Part shown: positions 28,143 through 39,044 of the stretch, in pieces
Position numbering within the stretch: position 1 is the stretch's first letter
Layout: every line of letters begins with the position of its first letter
Origin: Erwinia_E haradaeae_B
Lineage (GTDB): Bacteria > Pseudomonadota > Gammaproteobacteria > Enterobacterales > Enterobacteriaceae
NCBI RefSeq assembly: GCF_900698985.1
Contig: NZ_LR217730.1
Span: forward strand, 930,001 to 994,000
Length of the DNA: 64,000 nt
Direction: 5' to 3'
Translations under genes and position numbers: made by a program
The notes under the pieces: model-generated
What the model saw: the letters and a program-made list of their open reading frames with translations, nothing else
Databases searched by the model: none
What the model was told of the DNA's origin: nothing

Positions 28143-30485
28143 TTATATGATTTTTTGATAAGGTAAAATACCTTGAGATAATATTTGGCTAGAATCTAAT
28201 TCATGATCGGAATTCACACCACGTAGTTCAATATGAAATGAAATTTTATTATCATATTGACTCTGATTCTGTTCCCAGCCGTTAATTTTACGTTCATAAC
28301 CTAAACGGACCGCATAACAACAGGAGGTATATTGCATACCTACTAATTGATCAGCTATTGATCCAGTTTTTAAATCATAGTAACAAGCTCCAACCAGAGA
28401 CCATGTATTCATAATGGGCCAGGTAGCAATAGCACCTACTTGTGATATGCCTTTCTCATATCGATCCTGATTACTATAATGTGCCAGGATATTTTTCATA
28501 TACTCTGCATTGGTATACCGATAACTACACTGTAAAACATGTCTAGAATCATAACGCCATTCTAGAATCGTGTTCCCCTGAGAGATATTATCTACATGCA
28601 CATCATACTGCACTCCTCCGCGTATTACTAAATGATCAGTGATTTTCCAATAACTGTCACTTGCTAATACGACAGAACCTCTAGTGTGATTCCGAAGAAA
28701 ATCTCGAGGACCATGTACTGCATTAAATGAATAAATTTGCCCTACAGAAAAATTAAAACGCTCTAACAAATTAGGATTAATAACATGCATAGTAAAACCA
28801 GTAGCTACTTGATTTGCAGAAGTGATTCGATCTAGTCCACTATGCGTACTCTCTCGAAACAGACCATAATAGTCTCTACGTAAAAGCGTAGAATCATAAG
28901 CTTGAATAGAACTCTGATCACAATATGGAATATAGAGATATTGCGCTCTAGGCTCTATCATTTGCCTGTAATCTGAAAACCAGTTCATCTTACGCTCAAA
29001 TCGCATGCTTCCATCAATTTTTAATTGTGGTAAAATTCTGTTCACTGAATTTTGTAATTTGATCGTGTGTTGTTTTTTTAAATTATAATATTGAATATTA
29101 TATTGTTCGTAATGTGTGGCAAACAATTTTGCTGAAGCATGTATTGCATTCCATTCATTTATACGAGACCACTTAATATCTGGTTCTAGATGAAAACGCA
29201 TCGCGCTCGGCATATGTGAATCCGCGTTAACAAATCTTGAAATCTGAGTGTATAAATGTCCATAAAACGGATAAAAATAACGATAGTAATAATTCAAATC
29301 AAATTGTGGTTCCGCACTATAAGTATCCTGTTGATCTTTGACTGACAAACTTTGAAATTTTTTTACTGATACCAGCGCATCCCAATTATGTTCAGTATAT
29401 CCAAAGCTAAGCTTTTGAGTCATATAATCATCACTGGTTGTGCCATAAATTGAATCTAAATCTGAAAAATAATACGGATCGCTCACTTTTGTATAGTCAG
29501 CTTTAAATCGCCAATTCTCTAAATATACACTGCTGTTCTGCCAGTGAAATAACCATCTATTAAAAGATCTACCAGCCTTGATATGTTCCATCTTATGAAT
29601 AACATCATGATTTAAATAGTCAAATTCGATAGTACCACTACCACCTATAAGATAACGGAACTCGTTTTTCCACTGTATGCCTCTTCGACTAATATAATGC
29701 GCCATGAATGTAGTATCCATTCTTGGCGTAATCTTCCAATAATAAGGAAGAGAATATTGAAAACCCCCATTTTTATTATAATATGCACGAGGAGTTAAAA
29801 AACCAGAACGACTTTTCTTACCTACCGGTATTTGAAAATAAGGGCTATAAAAAATTGGTATAGATCCCAGTTTAAAGCGCGCACCCCAAACTTCAGCTAA
29901 CTGTTCATCGTGATCATAAATAATCTTTGATCCCGCAATATGCCAACTATCTTGCCCTATTGGACAAGAGGTAAAAGTTCCATTTTTTAGAATTGTATAA
30001 CGATGAGAATTTCGTAACTGTATTTGATCGGCCATACCCCTTCCTTGGTGACCAATCATTTGATAATTACCTGCCCAAATATTAGTATCTTTAGTATTTA
30101 GATTTGACCAAGCTCTCAAACCTTTCAGCATTATCTTATTATCATAATAGCATACCTTGCCTGATGCAATGACAGTATTTGTCGGGCTTTTTGTACCTTT
30201 AGATACAAAACGATTAACTTGAAGCCTCTCAGATGTAATATGTCTTCTTCCTTGCTGAATATCAACATGACCACTAAATATTACGTTATCTGGATAAGTG
30301 CCCTGAGCTGTATCTGAGTGAATGACTACAGGTAACTGGTCTATCCCTTTTTTCTGAATTAGCAAATGATCATCTTGATGACCCTTAAGAATTGGTTCTA
30401 TTATTAGGTTATTGGCTAACGTTTTCTCACTAGCAAATACTAATCTAAGTAACGCAATCAACAATACAAATAGCCTTATATTCAT
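28143..30485 (-). CDS. lptD: LPS-assembly outer-membrane protein LptD
   Basis: LptD, with LptE, is the outer-membrane barrel that inserts lipopolysaccharide into the outer leaflet. The 780-residue protein (E. coli 784) has a signal peptide, an N-terminal OstA/jellyroll domain (VDIQQGRRHITSERLQV, GNYQMIGHQGRGMADQIQL) and a C-terminal barrel from about residue 210. The barrel cysteines are kept as the adjacent pair in TSCCYAVRLGYE, and the N-domain cysteine as TSCPIGQ. The first of the four E. coli cysteines (C31) has no counterpart. The protein ends ILPYQKII, near the family terminus. Its presence means the cell still makes LPS or a related glycolipid. Confidence 0.97.
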   Translation of the reverse strand: MNIRLFVLLIALLRLVFASEKTLANNLIIEPILKGHQDDHLLIQKKGIDQLPVVIHSDTAQGTYPDNVIFSGHVDIQQGRRHITSERLQVNRFVSKGTKSPTNTVIASGKVCYYDNKIMLKGLRAWSNLNTKDTNIWAGNYQMIGHQGRGMADQIQLRNSHRYTILKNGTFTSCPIGQDSWHIAGSKIIYDHDEQLAEVWGARFKLGSIPIFYSPYFQIPVGKKSRSGFLTPRAYYNKNGGFQYSLPYYWKITPRMDTTFMAHYISRRGIQWKNEFRYLIGGSGTIEFDYLNHDVIHKMEHIKAGRSFNRWLFHWQNSSVYLENWRFKADYTKVSDPYYFSDLDSIYGTTSDDYMTQKLSFGYTEHNWDALVSVKKFQSLSVKDQQDTYSAEPQFDLNYYYRYFYPFYGHLYTQISRFVNADSHMPSAMRFHLEPDIKWSRINEWNAIHASAKLFATHYEQYNIQYYNLKKQHTIKLQNSVNRILPQLKIDGSMRFERKMNWFSDYRQMIEPRAQYLYIPYCDQSSIQAYDSTLLRRDYYGLFRESTHSGLDRITSANQVATGFTMHVINPNLLERFNFSVGQIYSFNAVHGPRDFLRNHTRGSVVLASDSYWKITDHLVIRGGVQYDVHVDNISQGNTILEWRYDSRHVLQCSYRYTNAEYMKNILAHYSNQDRYEKGISQVGAIATWPIMNTWSLVGACYYDLKTGSIADQLVGMQYTSCCYAVRLGYERKINGWEQNQSQYDNKISFHIELRGVNSDHELDSSQILSQGILPYQKII

Positions 30486-32076
30486 GCACCGTGTTAAAAT
30501 TCCCTAAAAACTAACATTCTTTCTCATATATAGATAATATTTTAATATTGTATTTATATAACTCAGATATCTATGATATTCTCTATATTATAATGAAATA
30601 AAATCAAAAATAACCTATATGTTTCAAAAAGTGAAAGTAATTTGAAAAATCAGACTCTACCATTATAGATTGTATCCTTAATATGTCACTTTTCAAAAAT
30701 TAACTCTAATCATTAGAATATTTAAAGATACTTATTCAATCTAGTACCCATCTAAAGTATACTCTACGACCATATATATGTCTCACAATAAACGTCTGTT
30801 GTCAGTCTATCAGATAAAACAAAGAAATATGATCTATATTAGGTAAATCATTATACAAAAACTATATATACTTACATCAAAATATTATTCTGGAATGATA
30901 CGTGTACTATTTTAGTCATAATAATATCCTCTATGATGAGAAATACGGATACGTTAATAAAGAATAAGATATTCTTACAGTTAATGATATATATCATTAT
31001 ATATGTTTATATGTTATTCTTTTTATTTCTGTTAGCAATATAAAATTATAATTTTATATTTTTCTAAAATTTTTAGATGTTTTTATAATATTTTTATGTA
31101 TTTGTGAAAGAAAGTTATTGTTATATCTAATGTTAACTCTTTGGTAACTATTTCGAATCAAGGAACAAAAGTAGTGCATTCTTTTAGGTAAAACTGTTCT
31201 TTATTAACGCAAAAGAAAATATGTATAATATATTTTTTAAGAAATCAAAAATAAAACACTCAATTATACACATACTACTAGTAATGCTGTGTAATCAAAA
31301 TGCACAGAAAAGTAATATACTTATATATACGTAGTTTATAATAAAACATTATTTTCATTTAAGAATACTGGTTTATTTAAGAATATAATACAATTGGTTT
31401 TTGATAGTAAAACCTCTCCATCTAATCATATGATAACTTAGTCATAATTTATTGAACCATGGTAGATAATAACAGGATAGTATCCTATAGCATATTATTA
31501 ACTAACGAGAATCACATCACATGAAAACTTCCCAAAATATTTATATAATAATACAGGGTTTAACTTGTGCCTCTATAAGGTTATTGATGTAAGCAATAAA
31601 ATTAATTTTTAGAAATAGCCAAACCTATAGATAAAAACAGTCTCTCATAAATCTATGATTATATCATGGCAAATATAAAATGCATCTACTACTAAAATTC
31701 ACCAGAAAAAGCTTATGCGGTTTAATTAACTACAGAACATATCATGCTAATATCAATTTATACTAAATGGATAGTACACATTATAGATATAGATATACCT
31801 AAGTAAAACTTCAAAAATTTAAAGAGATTTAAGATTCCTATAATAGATTAAGAGATTAATGATACGAGTCACAACAGTTTTTTTAATATTCTTATTTAAA
31901 AAAATATTAAAAACTTTTTTGAGATGATGTCTCACAACATAGAAAAAATCCCACATATATTATATTTGTAAAATATATCACACCATGTTGATACATATTG
32001 ATTCTCTTTTATATTAAAAAGTAGAAGTTAATATTTTCAAGAGATCTCAGAAATATGATGACCTAATGAGGAGTTT
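30486..32076. other. Long divergent spacer between lptD and djlA
   Basis: About 1.6 kb with no readable gene on either strand. In E. coli the same divergent pair is separated by only a few hundred bases, so the spacer has grown or holds an unrecognisable remnant. Confidence 0.5.
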
Positions 32077-32904
32077 ATGTACTATTGGGGAAGAGTGTTA
32101 GGAATGGCTTGGGGTATACTGTCCGGTTTAGGATTCTGGGGTATCTTAATAGGTCTTTTTATGGGATATATGTTTGATAGAGCTCGCTCATCTACTTATC
32201 AACACGATATGTCTGATCAAAAAATACGTCAATCTCTATTTTTTTTTACTACTTTTCAAGTCTTAGGGCATTTAACTAAATCAAAAGGACGAGTCACAAA
32301 TGCAGACATTCAAATAGTATCCCAATTAATGGATCGAATGAAATTAGATGAAGTGAGTCGTACAGAAGCACAACATGCCTTCCGCCAGGGAAAAAGTGTA
32401 AACTACCCTATGCGAGATAAACTACGTGAATTACGTATCGCTTGTGTTCATCGTTTTGATCTACTACGCATGTTTCTTGAAATTCAGATGCAAGCAGCTT
32501 TTTCTGACGGGATTTTACACCCTAACGAACGAAAAATATTATATATTATTGCTGAAGAACTAGGAATATCACATACACAATTTGATCAGTTTTTACAGAT
32601 GATGGAAAGCGGGCAACAGTTTGGAGGAACCTATCAAAATGACACATCCTCAAAAAAGACAAATCATTACAATCCAGAAACAACAGGACCTACACTAGAG
32701 GATGCCTGTACTATGATTGGAGTCTCAAGTAACGACGATGCCACCACAATAAAACGAGCTTACCGTAAAAGAATGAGTGAACATCATCCAGATAAATTAG
32801 TGGCAAAAGGCTTACCTCCAGAGATGATGCAAATGGCAAAACAAAAAACACAAGCACTACAAGCAGCTTATAACCTCATTAAGCGGAAGAAAGGTTTTAA
32901 ATAA
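32077..32904 (+). CDS. djlA: Membrane-anchored DnaJ-like co-chaperone DjlA
   Basis: DjlA is a type III membrane J-protein that stimulates DnaK and affects envelope (Rcs) signalling. The 275-residue protein (E. coli 271) has one N-terminal membrane segment (about 8-31) with the glycine-rich pattern of the family, a central helical TerB-like domain (FTTFQVLGHLTKSKGRVT, DGILHPNERKILYIIAEELGI) and a C-terminal J domain with the HPD triad in MSEHHPDKLVAKG. AGGAG lies five bases before the ATG. The divergent neighbour lptD is ancestral. Confidence 0.96.
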   Translation: MYYWGRVLGMAWGILSGLGFWGILIGLFMGYMFDRARSSTYQHDMSDQKIRQSLFFFTTFQVLGHLTKSKGRVTNADIQIVSQLMDRMKLDEVSRTEAQHAFRQGKSVNYPMRDKLRELRIACVHRFDLLRMFLEIQMQAAFSDGILHPNERKILYIIAEELGISHTQFDQFLQMMESGQQFGGTYQNDTSSKKTNHYNPETTGPTLEDACTMIGVSSNDDATTIKRAYRKRMSEHHPDKLVAKGLPPEMMQMAKQKTQALQAAYNLIKRKKGFK

Positions 32905-33451
32905 TCTTTGACCTAGCTAAAAATAGAAAAAATTTTTCAGTAAAAAATATATATATTCATGTCAGTTCAAATTTTATAATACGTAAAACGTTTCGGTGAA
33001 TATAAATATGTGCTTTGATATTAATAAATATCTAACTAGATAGTGATTAATATATATTATTGTATTATACAAATACCATACGATCTATAATATAATACTT
33101 GCATTGATTTATTTTTATTAAAAATCAATTATTTTCATGAAACATTTCACTATTTTTATAAATAATAAGTTGAAAAGTATGTTATTATAATTTATAAATG
33201 TTTTTTATAATATTATTACAATTTATCTTATATTTTTTTCTTGAGCACAGTTTTTTAATATTTGTGTTATTATGTAATTATATATAATAACAATTAAAAA
33301 TACATATTTTACTACTTTATTCAGGAACTTAATCTATAAAATATAATAAAAAAAATTCTAATAAAAAAAATATTTTTTTCTAATATGAATCTATATAGTA
33401 TTATTATACTAATAATTTTAAATTGATTATTTCTCTTTAACATAAAGAATA
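32905..33451. other. Spacer between convergent djlA and ybgI
   Basis: About 550 bp of extremely AT-rich sequence; no gene, and no clear terminator. Confidence 0.5.
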
Positions 33452-34204
33452 TTAAGCAGGATTATCAATATCAATAAATATAACCTCAAGATTATATTGC
33501 ATCGATAGCCAGTCACCTAGCGCTTGAATCCCACCACGTTCAGTAGCGTGATGTCCTGCAGCAAAAAAGTGTAAACCTTGCTCCCGCGCACTATGTACTG
33601 TGTATTCTGATATCTCACCAGTAATAAACGCATCAACCCCAAAATCAGCAGCTTTATCAATAAATCTCTGCCCACCTCCACTACACAAAGCTATACATTC
33701 AATTAATAATGGTGCGTTATTTGCATAACAGTGTAAAGGTTCTCGTTTTAGCGCCACAGAAAGACGATTTTTAAATCTATCTGCACTTACTGGATTCTGA
33801 GTGGTTCCCCATAGAACTAAAGGGTTCATTATATTCCCTTTTATTTCAATATCTAACAATTCTGCTAGTTTTACATTATTTCCAAATTTTGGATGCACAT
33901 CTAGTGGCATATGCCAAGCAAAGAGATTAATATCATTCATCAGAAGTGCTCTTAATCTCTGTCGTTTCATGCCTTTTATAACAGCAGGTTCATTTTTCCA
34001 GAAATAACCATGATGTACTACAATCGCATCTGCATCTAATCGAATAGCTTCATTTAATAAATCATAACAAGCAGTAACGCCAGTGATCACTTTCTTAATT
34101 TGCTTACGTCCCTCTACCTGAAGACCGTTGATCACATTATCATTGAAAGTCTCAGTATGTAGAAGCTGGTTGACCTTTTTTTCTAATTCAGAATTAGACA
34201 TCAT
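33452..34204 (-). CDS. ybgI: Nif3-family metal-binding protein YbgI
   Basis: A 250-residue member of the NIF3/DUF34 family (E. coli YbgI 247), a hexameric dinuclear-metal hydrolase-like protein, annotated by homology as GTP cyclohydrolase 1 type 2 but of uncertain cellular role. Metal ligands are visible: H64 and H65 in IVVHHGYFWK, the Asp in MPLDVHPKFGNN, and the His and Glu in AAGHHATERGG. GLQVEG near the N-terminus and DAFITGEISEYT are also conserved. A GGGATGAG ribosome binding site precedes two adjacent ATG codons. The usual ybgJKL neighbours are absent. Confidence 0.93.
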   Translation of the reverse strand: MMSNSELEKKVNQLLHTETFNDNVINGLQVEGRKQIKKVITGVTACYDLLNEAIRLDADAIVVHHGYFWKNEPAVIKGMKRQRLRALLMNDINLFAWHMPLDVHPKFGNNVKLAELLDIEIKGNIMNPLVLWGTTQNPVSADRFKNRLSVALKREPLHCYANNAPLLIECIALCSGGGQRFIDKAADFGVDAFITGEISEYTVHSAREQGLHFFAAGHHATERGGIQALGDWLSMQYNLEVIFIDIDNPA

Positions 34205-35050
34205 AACAACTCATCCCGTTATTTTATATCTTGTCCATAATTAGCCTATATTTTTATACTAAATGTCTAGAAAAATCATTACATCGAATCAATAACACAA
34301 GATGCCTTTCTTGATAAAATGATCTGTAAATGAGTTAGAGATTATTATTATAATCCTCAAGGTATCTATACATTATTATATAATATGATACATAAAAAAT
34401 ATACCCTACTAGCATACTCCTGATACTTTAAACTGTATAATTTAAATAAACACGCTAATCTAAAAAAATAATATTAAATATTTAATATCATATAACCATC
34501 CTTAATATATATTTCTGATAACTATATCTAATAATATACTGCTATATTACGTATGATACATAGACATATCTAAATACTATTATCATATATTAAGCATACT
34601 CACAGTAAATAAATAAAAATACTCTTAGTATAACTAATGAATACTTATTAGTTAAGTTGTCCATGCAGCAAGTATAATGGCAAGATGTATCATGTCATGT
34701 TTAATATATACCACTCTAATAAGAGTCATTCAGTAGTTCTTTTAAGTCAGATAAATATCTGCTAGATGCTACTAAACCACTACAAAAAAAACCCTCGCAC
34801 ATCGCAGAAAATGCAAAAAGAATAGACTTTTATAGCTTGATAACTTTATTTTTCAAAAATAACTACAATACTTCACTAATCTTTAATTAGTAAAATTCTT
34901 TACTCACCCCAAAATTACTACTTAAGAATTATTGAATATTGCAATAACAAACTATATTTAATTTTTGATTAATCACACTTACTATGATTTAATTATAATA
35001 ATATTAATTAATCTACTTATTATAAATAAACTAATTAAAAACTATTAATT
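34205..35050. other. Spacer between pykF and ybgI
   Basis: About 850 bp with no readable gene or convincing signal. Confidence 0.5.
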
Positions 35051-36463
35051 TTATAATACATGCACTGATGATGTATTGGTGGTGCCACTAGGAACCAACG
35101 CACCAGACACCATTATTAATGTATCGCCTTTTTTAGCGTACCCACTAGCCGCAGCCGCTTCCTTACCTAATCTATAAAAATCATCTGTAGATGTGAATCT
35201 ATCAACTAATAATGTTTCAATACCTTTACTTAATTGTAACTGCCTTGCTGTTTTTTCATTAGTTGTAAGAGCTAAAATAGTAGCACATGGACAATACTTA
35301 CGTAAAGACTTAGCAGATTTTCCACCTTCGGTGGCTACAATAATTAACGGAGATGCAAGTTTTTCGGCAATCTCAACCGCACTACGACAAACTGCTTCAG
35401 TTATATGCATAGTACAACTATCGTTCTTGAAATCTGTCATCCCTCGCATAACGCGATCGGTTCTCTGACAGATGTTTGCCATGATATCGACTGATTCTAT
35501 TGGATAGTTGCCTTTTGCGCTTTCACCGGATAACATAACCGCATCCGTGCCATCCAATATAGCATTAGCTACATCTCCAGCTTCTGCACGAGTTGGTCTT
35601 GGATTTTTTATCATCGAGTCAAGCATCTGAGTAGCAGTGATAATTACCTTGCGTTCGTAATTACACTTTTTAATCATCATCTTTTGTGCAAAAATTACTT
35701 CTTCAACCGGAATTTCTACACCGAGATCACCGCGTGCAACCATAATACCATCAGACACATTAAGAATTTTTTCAAAATTATATAAACCTTCTTGATTTTC
35801 AATTTTAGAGATAATTTGAATATGCTCACCACCGTGAGAATTTAGATGTTCTCGAATATTCATAACATCAGAGCACCGCCGAATAAAAGAAGCAGCAATA
35901 AAATCAACATCCTGCTTGCATCCAAAAATAAGATCTAATTTATCTTGCTCTGCTAGCGCTGGTAAATTAATTGAAACACCAGGCAAGTTAATACCTTTAC
36001 AAGAGCCAAGCTTGCCGTTGTTTAGAACCCGACATGTGACCGTATTCCTTGTTACTGAAATCACCCGCATACCAATTAAACCATCATCTACTAAAACAGT
36101 GTTACCAATATTTAAGTCTGTAGAAAAACCCGGATAAGTTACCGCTACCCCATCAGAAGTCCCGATAACATTTGGATCAGTAGTAAAGTGAAATACTTGA
36201 CCAGCGATTAAAGAAACATCCTTGCCATCTTTTAATCTCATAGTACGAATTTCTGGGCCTTTAGTATCAAGAAGAATAGCTGCCTGATACTTACTAATGT
36301 TCATAACATTACGCAACCTGGTAATACGTTGAGCATGCTCCCGATAATTACCATGAGAAAAGTTTAAACGCATAACGTTCATTCCAGCTTTTAGAAGTTT
36401 CAAAAGCATCTCTTCTGATTCAGTTTTTGGGCCGATCGTGCAAACAATTTTTGTTTTTTTCAT
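35051..36463 (-). CDS. pykF: Pyruvate kinase I PykF
   Basis: Pyruvate kinase makes pyruvate and ATP from phosphoenolpyruvate. I start it at the ATG at 36463 (MKKTKIVCTIGPKTES), giving 470 residues, exactly the length of E. coli PykF; an in-frame ATG five codons upstream has its ribosome binding site too close. Family features: VMRLNFSHGNY, LLDTKGPEIRT, the catalytic region ISKIENQEGL, the signature VARGDLGVEIP, ATQMLDSMIKNPRPTRAEAGDVANAILDGTDAVMLSGESAKGNYP, and the C-terminal allosteric domain ending in GTTNTSSVHVL. Similarity is to PykF rather than PykA, so this is probably the fructose-1,6-bisphosphate-activated isozyme. Confidence 0.97.
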   Translation of the reverse strand: MKKTKIVCTIGPKTESEEMLLKLLKAGMNVMRLNFSHGNYREHAQRITRLRNVMNISKYQAAILLDTKGPEIRTMRLKDGKDVSLIAGQVFHFTTDPNVIGTSDGVAVTYPGFSTDLNIGNTVLVDDGLIGMRVISVTRNTVTCRVLNNGKLGSCKGINLPGVSINLPALAEQDKLDLIFGCKQDVDFIAASFIRRCSDVMNIREHLNSHGGEHIQIISKIENQEGLYNFEKILNVSDGIMVARGDLGVEIPVEEVIFAQKMMIKKCNYERKVIITATQMLDSMIKNPRPTRAEAGDVANAILDGTDAVMLSGESAKGNYPIESVDIMANICQRTDRVMRGMTDFKNDSCTMHITEAVCRSAVEIAEKLASPLIIVATEGGKSAKSLRKYCPCATILALTTNEKTARQLQLSKGIETLLVDRFTSTDDFYRLGKEAAAASGYAKKGDTLIMVSGALVPSGTTNTSSVHVL

Positions 36464-37297
36464 AATGATTTTGATCATATCCTAGATAAATGAATGCATA
36501 TATTAAAGACATCGATTACAAACACCTTAATAACCGTAAGACTAATATATAATAGCGTATTAAGATTATATATAATATACGCTATATTTATAATATAATA
36601 AAAATACTGCGCAAGTGATTCTCTCCAGCTATCTAATGTAGCTTATCAACTAAAGAGATAAACTCTATACCAGTTAAATTATAAATCTCATTTCTTAGAA
36701 TAAAAAACACTTTTCTGTTCAAAAATAAAACACATACATATAGCTCTACTTGTTGATCTGTAAAACATCTTTAGTGTTTAAGTAAGCTTTAATATTTAAC
36801 TAGGCTTTCTTCCAATGTAACCTTACGCTCCTAATAGTGAGTAAGTTGTAAAATATAGATATAACACACTTCTATCACATAGATTATAAAAATGCCTGCA
36901 ACTTAAAACGTATTATAAAATGAGCTATACTAGTTTATTATCTTTTTTAAAAAGTATATTGATATGCATACACCAATATTATATTACATAATAATTTGTG
37001 GATAATAGGAAGGAATGTTAACAACTTATAAAACATGTAAAGGTTCCTAAAAAGTAAGAAGATTACAGTTTAAAAAACCTCAAATATTGTAAGCTCATGT
37101 ATTATTCATGCCAAGGAAGATGTTTATCTATGTTAGTGAAAATATTATTTTAATAACTTATTAAAAATTAATATAGCAATAATTTGTATTTAATATACTC
37201 TCTATTTTTAGTAGCATACTAAAAGTATTAGTTTTTATTCTTTAAGGATAATGATAAATAGAATATTATTCATATATTTCTTTTATAAGATTATAAT
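36464..37297. other. Spacer upstream of pykF
   Basis: About 830 bp; the pykF promoter must lie near its left end but is not called. A DnaA-box-like TGTGGATAA is at 36997-37005. No gene was read. Confidence 0.45.
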
Positions 37298-37848
37298 ATG
37301 ACAAACAATGTAATGTCTTTTTAGTCGGCCTTACTGGTTCAGGAAAAAGTATTATTGAACGTCATTTATCTCAATTATTATAAAGGAATTTTTTGATTTA
37401 GACTATAAAATTGAACGCGCACATGAAGTAAATATAAATTAGATGTTAAATATTGAGGGAGAGACTGAATTTTGTGCTCGCGAAGAAAAGATTATCACTA
37501 AACAAACTCATAAAAACAAGGCATTGTATTAGTAGCAGACAACGACTACATACAATCACAAACCATATGTATTTATCTTCTCTACTCGCAGCATAACAAT
37601 ATACTTTAAAATAGTCACCTTAAGGTAACTTAAGGAATACATTTTTTGTAACAAAAATATTGATTTCTTCTTAACTATAAATCATGCTAAAATAGCTACA
37701 TAGGTACATAGGTACATAGGTATTATCTAATAAACAAAATCTGCTGTATAGAAAAATTTCTGACGTAACAATATATACTAACAAACAAAACCCTAGACTG
37801 ATTGTACAGCAGATTGTTCAGATTATAGAAATAAATATATTAACCTAA
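37298..37848 (+). pseudogene. aroK: Shikimate kinase aroK, decayed
   Basis: Pieces of AroK can be read in order but in different frames. After an ATG at 37298 a frameshift leads to FLVGLTGSGKSIIERHLSQ (P-loop), another to EFFDLDYKIERAHEV, an in-frame stop, then MLNIEGETEFCAREEKIIT, a frameshift to GIVLVADNDYIQ (where AroK has the conserved GGGS), and after a garbled middle a C-terminal piece LLYRKISDVTIYTNKQN followed by LIVQQIVQIIE. Several frameshifts, internal stops and loss of the GGG motif make it non-functional. A triple 8-bp repeat (37697-37720) lies inside it. In enteric bacteria aroK is followed by aroB, damX, dam and rpe; rpe follows here, so the position supports the identity. Confidence 0.88.
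37697..37720. repeat. Three tandem copies of an 8-bp unit
   Basis: TACATAGG is repeated exactly three times (37697-37704, 37705-37712, 37713-37720) within the aroK pseudogene, probably a slippage expansion after the gene was lost. Confidence 0.85.
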
Positions 37849-39044
37849 TTATTTCACGAAGTTGTTAATTTCATAAAAAATATATTTCACAAAAAAAGTA
37901 TATAAATATTCCTATATATACTATACACAAAAAATCTTCGTCAACCATTAACACTTCATGTGATTAGATAAAAACATAACATTAAACTAAAAATTAATAT
38001 CTTAAGCTCATAAATAATATAAAAAAATAAGTAATAAAAGCTAAATATTATAAGGTGTTCTGAATATTCTGACTAGTCATTTTTAGAAAATTATAAGTTA
38101 AATATCATCTTTACTAGATAATTATAAAATCTGTTGGCTATATCATTAAAAATCAGAAAAACATAAAATTTAAATACAAAATGCACGATAATATACTTAA
38201 TACTACCCCGTAACGTCACTATTTATTTTAAATTTCTAAAAAAACTACCACCAAATAAATAAACAATAATAATCAACTGGTTTTTATAGAATATATATTC
38301 TATATCAAATAATTAATTGTTTTGATATATCTAATCTTTATTAGTATCATATGTTTTTTAATCTTGATTATGAAAGATTGAATATACAGACTTATTTTTA
38401 TCATATTTTTCTGCATATGCATATTTTGAAAGACTAATTTGATAATTGAATTATTATACGTTTATAATAATTATAAGTATGCAATAATATATTGCACTAT
38501 AATGATTCAACTTAAAACAAGTAAACTTACATTAATATATTACAAACAATTAAAATTCATATCAAGATCTCTACTACAAGACTAAAATTAATAAAATATA
38601 ACCTTACATGCATGATATTGTTTGTATTATAATTTTATAATTTCATTCTTATGATATTCACAAATAAAATATAAAATCCATATCAACCCTGGATAAAATA
38701 ATAATATTTGCATCCAAAGAACTAAAACCTACAGATCATAAAATTTTACATTATATATATAATATTTTTTGCTTTCACACAAAAGCAAGTTTTTATTAAA
38801 TAATAATAAGACTATTCTCTCCTCATCAGTTAATAACCTATTATTATAATCTATCATTATTAGATAGATCATAAAGATACGTCTTACCAGTAAACACGAG
38901 ATTCTAATAATTATTAATATTGATATTGATCATTACCATAAGATCTTCATATAATGCAATATTATCATAATATTATGATAATATTATGATAATATTATGA
39001 TAATAATAAAAGGACTGTAGCAGCAAAATCAAGGAGACTTTTGC
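37849..39044. other. Spacer where aroB, damX and dam are missing
   Basis: About 1.2 kb between the aroK remnant and rpe. No piece of AroB, DamX or Dam could be read. The right end has the 11-bp tandem repeat and the strong rpe ribosome binding site. Confidence 0.5.
38959..39002. repeat. 11-bp tandem repeat upstream of rpe
   Basis: ATATTATGATA occurs three times exactly (38970-39002), preceded by one copy differing by a single base (38959-38969). The variant copy makes ATTATCATAAT complementary to the following ATTATGATAAT, so the array can also fold as a hairpin. It ends about 40 bp before the rpe start. Confidence 0.8.

Noticed and set aside
31141..31170. TTTCGAATCAAGGAAC, resembling a tRNA T-arm
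   Set aside because: No matching acceptor or anticodon stems can be folded around it.
37697..37720. Short tandem units as a possible CRISPR remnant
   Set aside because: Three 8-bp units without spacers and without cas genes are a slippage repeat.
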